This document shows, piece by piece, positions 1 to 8,690 of a stretch of 64,000 nucleotides of DNA. How positions within the stretch are numbered: the first letter of the stretch is position 1; each line of letters opens with the position of its first letter. The stretch spans positions 1-64,000 of the forward strand of contig JARKRC010000067.1 of the NCBI GenBank assembly GCA_029974595.1, given 5' to 3'. The notes below the pieces were generated by a model. The model had not been told where the DNA came from. It did no database searches and saw nothing but the letters and a program-made list of their open reading frames with translations. The translations under genes were made by a program, and so were the position numbers. Source of the stretch: Ereboglobus sp. GTDB lineage: Bacteria > Verrucomicrobiota > Verrucomicrobiia > Opitutales > Opitutaceae.

Positions 1-111
1 ATCTTCGATTACATCGAATCATTTTATAATCGCACCCGGCTCCATTCGAGTCTGGGTTATCAGAGCCCCGCTCAGTTCGAGGCACAACTAAACCATAACC
101 AATCACCCTAA
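1..111 (+). CDS. IS3-family transposase (OrfB), C-terminal fragment cut by window start
   Basis: Reading from base 1 gives 36 residues ending in TAA at 109-111. The stretch [19 protein letters not shown] is the hallmark C-terminal end of IS3-family (IS150/IS3 group) DDE transposases, just after the catalytic glutamate helix of the rve integrase core. The rest of the element lies upstream of the window, so I cannot tell whether it is intact. A terminal-repeat-like sequence follows within 10 bases. It marks the left edge of a lower-GC accessory region that runs to about 9.2 kb. Family identification is firm; the subgroup is not determined. Confidence 0.85.
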   Translation: MFDYIESFYNRTRLHSSLGYQSPAQFEAQLNHNQSP

Positions 112-116
112 ATCCA

Positions 117-141
117 TGTCCGTTTTTTCGGGGCAAGCCCA
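117..141. repeat. Putative right terminal repeat of the IS3-family element
   Basis: The reverse complement begins TGGGCTTGCCCCGAAAAAAC, resembling IS3-family ends (5'-TG, a C-run, then an A-run and GGACA). It sits just after the transposase stop, where the right end is expected. The matching left end is outside the window, so the exact boundary is uncertain. Confidence 0.45.
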
Positions 142-179
142 CCCTGACCCCTTCCCCCAAACCACACGTATTAAATTAG

Positions 180-515
180 ATGAAATCAGCGCACGAGCCA
201 GGGCATATATGCCAAGATAAGGCCAAAAGCCCTAGGCTTTTGATTATATCAATCTTTATTATAAGTATTCTTATGGGATACTTTGTAGATGATTTTCTGG
301 ATATGATTGGCAAGCATGATAAAGTCGGGTGGGCTATAATTTGGATGGCTCCTTCATGCCTTGTAATTTTTTTGATTAGTTTAATTTGTTTTATTTTTAG
401 GAAAAAATGGATGCTCTGGTTGTTAGGATTGGCCTTTATTATACATTTATTTTTTCCTTGGTTTTTTCCCAAACTAGAGAAGACCGAAAAACAAAACCGT
501 GACGACCCGAGGTAG
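180..515 (+). CDS. Small hypothetical integral membrane protein
   Basis: 111 codons, AT-rich, with about three hydrophobic segments (roughly residues 20-36, 50-73 and 77-97) separated by short charged loops, ending in a polar tail. No family is recognised. It starts only about 40 bases after the IS3 end and has no clear Shine-Dalgarno, so it could be the 3' remainder of a gene disrupted by the insertion, or an island orphan. An antisense frame of similar length exists, but its composition does not look like a protein. Modest confidence that it is expressed. Confidence 0.4.
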   Translation: MKSAHEPGHICQDKAKSPRLLIISIFIISILMGYFVDDFLDMIGKHDKVGWAIIWMAPSCLVIFLISLICFIFRKKWMLWLLGLAFIIHLFFPWFFPKLEKTEKQNRDDPR

Positions 516-862
516 CATGAGCAGCAAAGTCGCAATCCGCGGTTAAGCGGACTAGACTTGGGCTGTCATGTATTACACTGGATCCAAACAGAACTACGGT
601 AGGGATGCGACTGCCCGCGCTACACAAAGAACCGCATGCTTATGTTTTTTTTCAGAACCGTGAAGAAAGCGCAAAAACCGGCCAGGCAAATCCACGCACG
701 CGGCCGCACCACATGTTAAACAAAACCACAATCCGTTAGTGGCTAAAGTTTCCATGAAAACATATAAATTATTGATGGACAGGAACACAAAATGCCGGTC
801 AAGATGACGGTTCAACAATCTCAATAACCCGCACCAACCCAAAACAAACTACAATTAATCCA
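516..862. other. Gene-free stretch in the island
   Basis: 347 bases with no convincing reading frame on either strand, no RNA signature and no clear repeat. The composition is mixed, with short AT-rich runs near 740-780. It may hold the promoter of the following gene but no -35/-10 pair stands out. Confidence 0.5.
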
Positions 863-2074
863 ATGCCGCTTCAGAAAATCATAAAGATCGTCCTTCGTTT
901 CGTTTTATTGCTCACGCTTGCGTCCTCAATCTGTCCGGGACAAGAGAGCGTGACGCCAACGGTGCGCACGGCCAATGACTTCAAGAACGCCTGCCAGAAG
1001 GCCGGCTTGGCAAATAAAAAAATAGCTGTCGTGTTTTTCGACGATGCCACGGTACGCCATCCACAATTGTTTCCCGGGCCAATGGCCAAGGGCGCGAATG
1101 AAAATTATTCCGTTCTGTACATCGGGAAAGACACGGTTCCGGGCGTGGAGGCATTATTCCGGATCGCGCGCTATCCGACGCTGTTGATAGTCGATTCCGC
1201 AGGGGCTGAGATAGACCGCATTGCCGGGCCTTGGCAGCCGCAGGATGCTTTTTCATTGTTGCGCGCCTGCGCCACGGGAACCTCCGAATTGGAAACGTTG
1301 AAAATTCTTGCGGCTTCACCCAAGGGCACGTCAGCCGACCGGCTGAATCTGGCCAATGCCTATCGCAAGCGGGACAAGTTGCAGGAGGCTATTGGCGAAT
1401 ATGGCCGCGTTCTGGAAACCGAAAGCAAAAGCGATCCCGCCTCGGTCAGAGTCAATTTTCAAGCCGTCCAACGGTTGTCCGAGATGGGGAAAACTTATCC
1501 GGAGGCGCTGGCTCCATTGCGAAAGCAGCGCGACAAGATCGATGCCAACAGGGCCCTGGCAAAAAACGACACAAAAAGCCTGCAAAGTCTTTTTTCCTAT
1601 AATCTGGCGCTTGGCGAGGGGGCAAAAAACGCCGAAATCTACCTCGGCATTCCCGATGCCAATGTTGTCAAGCAACGCTTGTTCGCGATGGTTTTCCCCC
1701 AGCTTGTCGAGACGCGCAATTACGCCGCCATCATGTCGATGGTCGATATTGAAAGCCACATCAATGCCGCGTATCCACGCTTTTTATTCGAGCCGGGGCA
1801 TTCCGTCCATGACGGACATGACCACAGCCATCAAGAAAGGGCCGCAAAGCAGCGCGTAGAGGCCATCACAAAATCAGGCGTCGAGGTTTGCATAGGCACC
1901 AACGGGCTTGAAAAAGCCAGGCGACTGGCCGCGCGCGCATTGGATTACACGCAAAACAGTCAGTTGTCCGTCGACTTGATAGACGCGGCAAAGCGCGCCA
2001 ACAATCCGGCGCTGGCAAAGGAATTTGAAAACTGGATTACCAATTATATGAAGATAGTAAAATTGGAAAAATAA
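863..2074 (+). CDS. Exported thioredoxin-fold/TPR-like protein
   Basis: 403 aa. An N-terminal signal peptide (about residues 1-27, cleaved near PGQES) points to the periplasm or outside. Residues about 35-135 look like a thioredoxin fold: a beta strand IAVVFFDD, then RYPTLLIVD with the cis-proline-like YPT, then a helix. The usual CXXC active site is absent, so a redox role is unlikely. Residues about 160-330 are helical and TPR-like (LNLANAYRKRDKLQEAIGEY). A histidine-rich loop, HDGHDHSHQ, lies near residue 317. It is the first of four island genes that all look exported or envelope-bound. Family name and function are unknown; a chaperone or metal-binding role is speculative. Confidence 0.6.
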   Translation: MPLQKIIKIVLRFVLLLTLASSICPGQESVTPTVRTANDFKNACQKAGLANKKIAVVFFDDATVRHPQLFPGPMAKGANENYSVLYIGKDTVPGVEALFRIARYPTLLIVDSAGAEIDRIAGPWQPQDAFSLLRACATGTSELETLKILAASPKGTSADRLNLANAYRKRDKLQEAIGEYGRVLETESKSDPASVRVNFQAVQRLSEMGKTYPEALAPLRKQRDKIDANRALAKNDTKSLQSLFSYNLALGEGAKNAEIYLGIPDANVVKQRLFAMVFPQLVETRNYAAIMSMVDIESHINAAYPRFLFEPGHSVHDGHDHSHQERAAKQRVEAITKSGVEVCIGTNGLEKARRLAARALDYTQNSQLSVDLIDAAKRANNPALAKEFENWITNYMKIVKLEK

Positions 2075-2095
2075 TAAAACAACAGAAATTTCAAC

Positions 2096-2182
2096 CGCTG
2101 ATAAACGCGAATAATACAATCCATGCCGAATCTGTCAGGCTTCTCGCTTCGCTCGGAACGCGTCCATCGGCGTCCATTAGCA
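2096..2182. repeat. Degenerate dispersed-repeat remnant
   Basis: Words such as aaccgctgataaacgcg and gcgtccatcggcgtccatta recur, with changes, in other gaps of this window (for example near 33,630 and 42,030). They appear to be decayed copies of an intergenic repeat, not a gene. Confidence 0.35.
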
Positions 2183-2218
2183 GTCTAGAAATGCGCTCAT
2201 CCTTTCCGTTTCTTCCCC

Positions 2219-3688
2219 ATGAATACCCTGTATTACTACAACGGCAACTTGCGCTGGAGTTTTTACTGGGAAAATCCCAATTACTGGGCGATGTTTCTGG
2301 TGTTTGTCCTGATTGGCTCATGGGCGGTCGCCTATGTGGTTTTGCCGCGATTGAGGGCGCCGGGATTCATAAAATATATTGTTTGCGCATTTGAACTTCT
2401 CATCTGGTTTCTGATGGCGAAGACCTATTCGCGCGGAGGGCTGGTTGCCGCGGCAGCGGCCTTGCTGTTGTTCTTTATATTGGAAAAGCGAATCCAATCC
2501 GCCGGCATCCGGGCCGCCAATATTCTGGCACGACTGGTTGTCGTAGCCGTGATTTGCGTGTGCGTGGGAGGTGCCGGAAGGATCAGCCCGGATTACGTCG
2601 TCCAAGACAGGTCGGTGTTGAACCGCATGGATATGTGGCAGGGTGCGCTCGTGATGATGAAGGATTCCCCGTGGACTGGATGGGGGAATCATCTCGGCGG
2701 GTTTTCTTATATAAACTGGTATCAGCCAATGACGGCCAACGAGCGTCCTGTCGGGTTTGTGAACAGCTATCTCGATGTCGCGGTGGAATTTGGCGCGCCT
2801 GCCCTCTGCATGACGTTGTGGATTTTCTTTTTTCTGTTGATCGTGGCGCTAAGGCACAGGAAATCCCATGAAACCATGCCGGCTTTTGTAATCCTGGCAT
2901 CATGGGGTTTGGGCAACGTATGGAGCAGTTTGTGGCGCGAGACTTTGCTGTGGATTATCCCGATAGGCTGTGTGCTTTATCTTCTCACGGTTTGTTATCG
3001 TGCCCGCTTTTTAGGTACGGGTAACCCTCTAAATGAACCGAAACAGAGCGATGAACGGCCCAGCGGGAGGCGTCGTCCTATCCTGATGAATCTGGCACTG
3101 GCCTTCGCGCTGTCGGTAGGCATTGTTGTGGTTTTATTGTCAATGGGACGGGCTTTCTCCGGCAAATATGGGTGGATCGCATGCCCAAGCAGGGGCACGG
3201 ATAAAATCACGCTGATAAAACGCCATTCCGTGAGCGACACCGCAGACGCGCCTGAAATATTCATGGACGGCGCCGTGTTCGGGCGCTATTTTGGGAAAAC
3301 TTTCAGGAGCATCGCGGCAGCGACAACAAGGGAACAATTTCAAATTTATCCACCTTGGGCTCAAAATCCCAAACAAACCACCCTTGGGACGAAATTGGTG
3401 GTTTATTCCGGGTTCCATGCGTCTTGGCTTGCCGAACGATGTATTTTGTCTTCGCATAAAACCGTCATTTTGCATCCGACCGTGCATCCGCCGCATATCC
3501 AGACCACGGACAACCGTTCGACGCGTATTCTCCTGTGCGTGCCCTTGGCAGAGGCATCCGAGCACACCCTGGCGTGGCGGCGCTGGGCTGGAAAAAATGA
3601 TGTTCAAATTATCAATTCGTCACACGGTGGTTTGCGTATCGATCCGGAGGGAAACACCGAATTCTGGCGTCAACTTTTGGAACGATGA
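2219..3688 (+). CDS. O-antigen ligase/polymerase-like membrane protein, N-terminally short, with extra C-terminal domain
   Basis: 489 aa. Residues about 1-265 carry membrane segments and the Wzy_C/O-antigen ligase hallmarks: ENPNYWAMFL (compare GNPN in the family), TYSRGG at about residue 70, the WQGALVMMKDSPWTGWG loop and a late periplasmic loop. Full-length ligases have several more N-terminal membrane helices before the NPN motif, so this protein is only the second half of the family. After another membrane helix near 290-310, residues about 310-489 form a soluble alpha/beta-looking domain, possibly hydrolase-like but without a clear GxSxG. The role would be joining or polymerising surface glycans at the inner membrane; activity of the shortened form is doubtful. 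Confidence 0.65.
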   Translation: MNTLYYYNGNLRWSFYWENPNYWAMFLVFVLIGSWAVAYVVLPRLRAPGFIKYIVCAFELLIWFLMAKTYSRGGLVAAAAALLLFFILEKRIQSAGIRAANILARLVVVAVICVCVGGAGRISPDYVVQDRSVLNRMDMWQGALVMMKDSPWTGWGNHLGGFSYINWYQPMTANERPVGFVNSYLDVAVEFGAPALCMTLWIFFFLLIVALRHRKSHETMPAFVILASWGLGNVWSSLWRETLLWIIPIGCVLYLLTVCYRARFLGTGNPLNEPKQSDERPSGRRRPILMNLALAFALSVGIVVVLLSMGRAFSGKYGWIACPSRGTDKITLIKRHSVSDTADAPEIFMDGAVFGRYFGKTFRSIAAATTREQFQIYPPWAQNPKQTTLGTKLVVYSGFHASWLAERCILSSHKTVILHPTVHPPHIQTTDNRSTRILLCVPLAEASEHTLAWRRWAGKNDVQIINSSHGGLRIDPEGNTEFWRQLLER

Positions 3689-3842
3689 AAGGCAAAAAAT
3701 CCAACCAATCATTTTTACAGAGAATAACGAAGGAAACCAATAACACAGAATGCAAAACAATCCCTCCGGCATCTGACTTTCTTTCGTTCCCATCTGTTAA
3801 ACAGAGCCAACCAAAACCCTCCCATAAATTAGTGTTCAATTG

Positions 3843-4865
3843 GTGAAAATTAGTGATTTAAAACCCTCAAGTCTGATTCCGGCAATGCTACTCATGCTAT
3901 TGCCGGCCAGCCCGTCGGGGGCGCAGGCACCTTCCGTTGAAAGGCAGATTTACGCCAATATGGGAAACATCAATACTTCAGGATTGCCGCAAATCAGGAT
4001 TCCGCTGGGCAATGCCGGAATGCTTTCACGGATGGGTTTTGCTTTCGCAATGACCCACCATGTTGTTTCAGGATACGGCCGCTCTGTTCGTGCGGAATGG
4101 AAAATCTCCGGGCTGCGGACATGCGTGTATCTGGACGGCAAGGGGGACTTGGTTTGGGTCAGGCCGAACATGCAACAGCTCGTGTTTAAGAAAGAGCACA
4201 GTTATCAACAAGAGCGCCTAGGCTGGTCGGTTCACGTCCAAAACGACACCCGCGAGATAGAGTTCACGCATCCCAACGGCCAGAGATGGACCTACGTGGC
4301 GGGTTATTTGAGTGAAATTTCCGACAGGCTCGGGACTGTAGATTTTGTCACAGACCATGAAACCATCCTGCTGGCCACAAGGCGGGGCCGCGCCGCCGCG
4401 CTCGTTCTCATGCGGGCGGAGTATTCCAGCGGGGGCCTGCTCGAGCGTTTGGAATTGTGGCAGTCCCGCCCTCTGATATTTCACTGGTCCGGCGAGCCTG
4501 CTCTTCTGGCTATTGATGGATTAGGCGCGGGAAGGATGACTTTTGACTATAAAAACAGGCTGTTGCGGGAATGGAATGACGATAACGGCAGGCGGAAAAC
4601 CTACACTTGGGTGGCGCGCGATGAACAGGCCAAAAGCATCAGCTTTGGCGGCGCGTTGGTACGGCTGCAAAGCGATTCGGAGTTTCGCTATGAATATGAA
4701 AAGGCGGACGGCGCTAACATTATTCGCGTGTTCAGGAATGACGGGAGTTTCGTGAGCGAAACACACTTTGGCGACAGAGGAATAGTTCAAAAAGCCGGAG
4801 ACAGGACAACCAAGGCCATATATCGAAATGATGGCACAGGAAGAAGGCTGGTCATTGAACCATGA
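3843..4865 (+). CDS. Exported YD-repeat/RHS-like protein
   Basis: 340 aa from a GTG start, chosen because it gives a standard signal peptide (MKISDLK, hydrophobic core, cut near SGAQA); TTG at 3840 and ATG at 3885 are alternatives. The mature part is mostly beta strand with RHS/YD-type motifs: GRMTFDYKNRLLREWND near residue 230 and FRYEYEKADG near 281. These families form beta-rich shells or wall-associated surfaces. It is much shorter than typical RHS proteins and has no toxin-like C-terminus or core PxxxxDPxGL motif. The stop is only 19 bases before the next start, so the two genes are probably co-transcribed. Confidence 0.6.
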   Translation: MKISDLKPSSLIPAMLLMLLPASPSGAQAPSVERQIYANMGNINTSGLPQIRIPLGNAGMLSRMGFAFAMTHHVVSGYGRSVRAEWKISGLRTCVYLDGKGDLVWVRPNMQQLVFKKEHSYQQERLGWSVHVQNDTREIEFTHPNGQRWTYVAGYLSEISDRLGTVDFVTDHETILLATRRGRAAALVLMRAEYSSGGLLERLELWQSRPLIFHWSGEPALLAIDGLGAGRMTFDYKNRLLREWNDDNGRRKTYTWVARDEQAKSISFGGALVRLQSDSEFRYEYEKADGANIIRVFRNDGSFVSETHFGDRGIVQKAGDRTTKAIYRNDGTGRRLVIEP

Positions 4866-4884
4866 TGGACAGAGGAACCCTGCC

Positions 4885-7620
4885 ATGCCCATGAAAATAC
4901 TAAAACTTTGCCTGACCGTCATGCTTGGCTCCATGATGTCTGAAATGACACTGGCAGGAATGCAGGCCGGAGATTTTCGGAAAATCCCATATGTTGCAAA
5001 TGGCTCCTCGCTGCCGGGAGCCCATGTCGGCCTTTGGGATGAAATCGGATTGAACACGGAAAGCGAATCTCTTTTGGGGGCATCCCGATGGCTGTATTGG
5101 AACGAGACGGGATTAGGCTATACGATAAGCCTGCCCGGAGAAGCACTCGGCAATGGCGGCAAGGACGGGTTAACCATCCACTTATGCATCGACACGCGCT
5201 CCGAGTATGAAGACGTTTTATATGAATACCGGGAAGGCGCGGGCAGGGTTGATTTTATTATTAAAAACCATTCGGAAGGACCAAAGGCGAGACTGAAAAA
5301 CACAAGAGGACTGAAAGCTGGCAACCGCCTGTCATGTGATGCGTCCCTTGACGGCGGCTCGCTCGTATTGCGTGGGACAATCCCTTGGGAGAATTTTCCG
5401 TCGTTCCGATGCGCCCCGGACAAGACAGTGGCATTCTCAATCCGGCTGGCGCTGGGCAGAAGAATCCAAGCCGGCTGCCCGGACCTCGACCAAGACGTAA
5501 GCCCCATGAATAATCCCGAATTGCTCGAACCATTCCAACTGGCGCGCGCGGGGGAGGCAATGTCGAGGCGACAGCATCGCCTCGTCGCGGAAGAGTGCAT
5601 CGAAAACGGCCGGAATGTTTTGTATATGCACTGGTGCGAACCGGCTGGTTTGCGAGCCCCGCCCGAGGGCGCGACGGATGCGGAAAGATGTTTGCGGATA
5701 AAAATACCCGAACTTTCCGTGGACAAGACCGTCATGCTCGCGCCAAGCGTCGCGAACAAGTTTTTCTGGTGGACAGAGCGCATTCTTCTGAACCTTGAAA
5801 AAAATGCACCGAACGTGCTCACGGTCGCATTCGCGCGGGAGGGAGTGACCGAAACCATAAAAGTGCCTTTAAAAATGCTCGACCTGATCCGGGAAACGGA
5901 CGCGCGGCTGGAGAGCATTGCCATGCGCTTGAACAGGCAGGAATCGGAAAACCTGCTAGAACTCTTTCGAGATTGTATGATTGAGGAAGTCCGTCGTCTG
6001 CAAACGCTGCCCGACGGCATTCGCCCGGTCAGACGGCGACACAGGGAATCTGCGAATCATGAGGATGTGGAGGTGGCGCTGGATGAGCTACTAGCCTTGG
6101 CATCCAAGAACGGGCGCGACGGCGATGTAAGCGCCTATTGCTCGATTCGTCCGGATGGTGTCAGAAGCCCCTTCAAGGTTTATTATCCGGCATCGCATGA
6201 CCCAAAAAAGAAATACCCTGTGGTTTTCCAATTGAAAGGCTACAACCGCTACTCGACAAGGAGCCATTTCATGCTACAAAGGTCGATGAAGTTTTTCGTG
6301 CCCGACAAACGGGACTTTTTCATAATAAGTCCTTATGGTGCGGGAAACAACGATGAATGGAGCGGATTTGACGAACTCAATCATTTGATAAAATGGGCAC
6401 GGCAAAACCTCAATATAAGCGAGGAACAAATGACAATCAGGGGACACTCTCGCGGCGGAACAATGGCCTTCTACTTGGGAACGCGAATGCCGGGCCTGTT
6501 CACAAGCATCGACGTGCTGTCGGCGGACCCGATGCACAGGCTCCCGGGTTCACAACTCAGGCAAACGGTTTCTTCCGTGTATGCACCAAACCTGGGGCAA
6601 ACAGAGGTCTGCCTGACCATCGGCAGCGAGGACACCGAAACGCTGCTCCGGAGCAACCGGCGCATGCATGATTTACTAAAAAATCTGAAGGCGGATGTGA
6701 CGCTGAAGATCATCCCCGGCGTCGGCCACCAGCTTGGAAACCTGAAAACAGACCCCGTGATGGGCGCCCCCATCCGCTGGGTAGATGGCAGGCCCGTGTA
6801 TTACACGACGACCCAACCGATATTCCATGAGGCTTACGGAATCAAAATACTTGAGTATGCCGAGGCTCGTGCGCCATCGGGATTTGATATTGTTCGCCGA
6901 GATGAGTGTTGGAATATACAAACGAAAAACATCCAAAGCCTGGAATTTGACGAGCAATGGCATGGCAAAACGATCATGCTGGATGGCCGGCAAATCACGG
7001 CAGGCGAACCAGCCGGGGTTTTTAGGAAAAACGAACAAGGTGAGTGGGCCGTCACCAGCATGGATCGGATTGTGTGCAAATCGTCATTGCGACCAGGCGG
7101 CATGGAGGATATCCTGCGAAGGAGTTTTATCATAGTCTATGGCAGCCAAGACCCGCGCATCACACCATTTTTGATTGAACGCGCCCATGACATTGCCCAC
7201 CAGACATCGGGCACGAAATTCAGACAATGGTCCGGGCGCGTAATAACAATAATGTCGGACGAGGAATATCTGGCGTCAGACAACGCGGAGCGCGACGTGC
7301 TCCTGATCGGTTCCCCTCAACAGAACAAGGCAACGGCCCGCCTTGGCCGGCAGAGCCTCCGCGGACTTGAATCAATCCTGAGAGCAATCGACAAAACCCC
7401 GGAAAGCAGCCTGCTCTTCCAGGCGATATTGCCGAAGGAAACGAGCAACAAGTTTTATTATTTTGTAGAAGCTGGCTCGTCACCGCTGGCATACACAGGC
7501 GCTTTTATCAAGGAACCTGCATATGATTACTCGGTGAGCGAAAATAGGGAAAACTGGGCCTCGCGGACAAGAGGGAATTTCGACACGAATTGGACACTTG
7601 ACGAAGTACCACGATTTTGA
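4885..7620 (+). CDS. Large exported esterase, alpha/beta-hydrolase (prolyl-oligopeptidase/PHB-depolymerase-like)
   Basis: 911 aa. The ATG at 4885 is preferred over 4828 because AGAGGA lies 8 bases upstream and a signal peptide (MKILKLCLTVMLGSMMS) follows at once. The N-terminal ~400 residues are beta-rich, perhaps a carbohydrate- or substrate-binding region (a CBM9-like fold is possible). From about residue 400 comes an alpha/beta hydrolase: KYPVVFQLKGYN, the nucleophile elbow RGHSRGG near residue 520, and the histidine in GVGHQLG near 614. The last ~300 residues resemble a second hydrolase-like lobe (SFIIVYGSQDP) with no clear serine elbow. Families of this type deacetylate or de-esterify polysaccharides or cleave peptides. 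Substrate unknown. Confidence 0.7.
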   Translation: MPMKILKLCLTVMLGSMMSEMTLAGMQAGDFRKIPYVANGSSLPGAHVGLWDEIGLNTESESLLGASRWLYWNETGLGYTISLPGEALGNGGKDGLTIHLCIDTRSEYEDVLYEYREGAGRVDFIIKNHSEGPKARLKNTRGLKAGNRLSCDASLDGGSLVLRGTIPWENFPSFRCAPDKTVAFSIRLALGRRIQAGCPDLDQDVSPMNNPELLEPFQLARAGEAMSRRQHRLVAEECIENGRNVLYMHWCEPAGLRAPPEGATDAERCLRIKIPELSVDKTVMLAPSVANKFFWWTERILLNLEKNAPNVLTVAFAREGVTETIKVPLKMLDLIRETDARLESIAMRLNRQESENLLELFRDCMIEEVRRLQTLPDGIRPVRRRHRESANHEDVEVALDELLALASKNGRDGDVSAYCSIRPDGVRSPFKVYYPASHDPKKKYPVVFQLKGYNRYSTRSHFMLQRSMKFFVPDKRDFFIISPYGAGNNDEWSGFDELNHLIKWARQNLNISEEQMTIRGHSRGGTMAFYLGTRMPGLFTSIDVLSADPMHRLPGSQLRQTVSSVYAPNLGQTEVCLTIGSEDTETLLRSNRRMHDLLKNLKADVTLKIIPGVGHQLGNLKTDPVMGAPIRWVDGRPVYYTTTQPIFHEAYGIKILEYAEARAPSGFDIVRRDECWNIQTKNIQSLEFDEQWHGKTIMLDGRQITAGEPAGVFRKNEQGEWAVTSMDRIVCKSSLRPGGMEDILRRSFIIVYGSQDPRITPFLIERAHDIAHQTSGTKFRQWSGRVITIMSDEEYLASDNAERDVLLIGSPQQNKATARLGRQSLRGLESILRAIDKTPESSLLFQAILPKETSNKFYYFVEAGSSPLAYTGAFIKEPAYDYSVSENRENWASRTRGNFDTNWTLDEVPRF

Positions 7621-7670
7621 GGCATTTTGGAGCAGCCAATGAAATCTCATGAATACCCGTATCAAAAACC

Positions 7671-7680
7671 AGAAAGGAGG
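7671..7680 (+). promoter_or_regulatory. Strong Shine-Dalgarno deciding the start at 7687
   Basis: AGAAAGGAGG lies 6 bases before ATG 7687. It is far stronger than the ribosome sites of neighbouring genes and shows that translation starts at 7687, not at the earlier in-frame codon 7627. Confidence 0.8.
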
Positions 7681-7686
7681 TATAAC

Positions 7687-8256
7687 ATGGCAAACAAGCA
7701 AACATCCGCCAAAGTATCGGCACTGGCAGCCAAAATATTGTCCGGCGCCAAACAGCTGTTCGCCAGCATCCGGCCCGACGGAGAAATTTCCGAGCTGCCC
7801 GCCGCCGACGTGCGCCTGGAAAACAATGTCATTACCATCGAGCCGTGGGTATCCAAGGTGGGGATGCGCCGGCTTGTCACCATCCAGCCGAACCTCGCGG
7901 CGTGGCTGCGCGCGTATCCGCTGGATGAATACCCCATCATCCCGTCCAAGGACAAAATGAAGAACATCGCCGGGAAGCTCTCTCGCATCCGGAGGCAGTT
8001 CAAGCTCGCGCACGACGTATTGCGGCACACGTTTATTTCGATGCACGTGGCGAAGTTCCGCTCGATGGGTGACGCTGCTTTGCAAGTGGGCAATTCGGAA
8101 ACAATCATCCGCCGCCATTACCTGAACGTGATCACGCCGCAGGAGGCGGACCCGTTTTTTTCAATACTGTCAAGCAAGGTGCCGGAAACGAAGACGACGA
8201 AGGCGGATGCGATGCAAAGCACCCCGATTGCGACGCCTCCCTGCCTGACGAGCTGA
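7687..8256 (+). CDS. Chimeric remnant: small mobile-element protein leader fused to half a tyrosine recombinase
   Basis: 189 aa. Residues about 20-165 match the catalytic half of tyrosine recombinases: the first Arg in FASIRPDGEI, a Lys-bearing hairpin near SKVGMRRLVTI, HDVLRHTFIS (HxxR box) and the Tyr in RRHYL. The N-terminal SAM-like DNA-binding domain is missing, so it should not act alone. The first ~22 residues (MANKQTSAKVSALAAKILS) look like the start of a small conserved protein common on mobile elements (KxTSxKVAxxAxKxL), suggesting deletion joined two genes in frame. The fusion is inference. It marks the right side of the island, next to a MITE-like repeat. Confidence 0.65.
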   Translation: MANKQTSAKVSALAAKILSGAKQLFASIRPDGEISELPAADVRLENNVITIEPWVSKVGMRRLVTIQPNLAAWLRAYPLDEYPIIPSKDKMKNIAGKLSRIRRQFKLAHDVLRHTFISMHVAKFRSMGDAALQVGNSETIIRRHYLNVITPQEADPFFSILSSKVPETKTTKADAMQSTPIATPPCLTS

Positions 8257-8613
8257 GTCAGCTTGCGTCCTGAAACATCGACAACGCGACGAAGCGCGGC
8301 GCAGCGACTCGCAAGACGGCTTGAACCGTACCGGCGTCTTTTGCGCCGCTCATGCGGGAGGCAGGCGAGAATGCGATGTAAGGTTGACTAGCCCCTCACC
8401 GACATCAACGGCCTGCGCGCGAGCGGAGTTTTCCCGCAGGGATGCGAACCCTCAATCCGCACGCTGCGCACATGGACACCCAAGAACGGCGCTTTGCAGG
8501 CAAAACATGAAAATTGCGCAAAAAACATAGAGGAACTGGACTTGTGAACACTCGGCGAGCCGCGACAAAAGTTTTTTGAAATTGAGCCGACAATCCCATG
8601 CCGAGGTATTTTT
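8257..8613. other. Gene-free stretch
   Basis: About 360 bases after the integrase remnant with no reading frame of protein-like composition and no RNA signature. It probably represents decayed mobile-element DNA. Confidence 0.45.
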
Positions 8614-8690
8614 TATAGGGCACTTCGAAAAACCGGCTTTTAGAGCAGGATGCTCCCGCCACTTTTCCAGATTACTCAAAGTGCCCTATA
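8614..8690. mobile_element. MITE-like element with terminal inverted repeats
   Basis: TATAGGGCACTT at 8614-8625 is matched by its exact reverse complement at 8679-8690, and the match continues imperfectly inward (TCGAAAAACCGG against TTGAGTAATCTGG). The outer TA could be a target-site duplication. The centre carries a small hairpin, GAGCA-GGA-TGCTC. At 77 bp it is too short to code. The right repeat overlaps the end of the AraC-like reading frame and supplies its stop codon. No related transposase is visible in the window. Confidence 0.55.
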
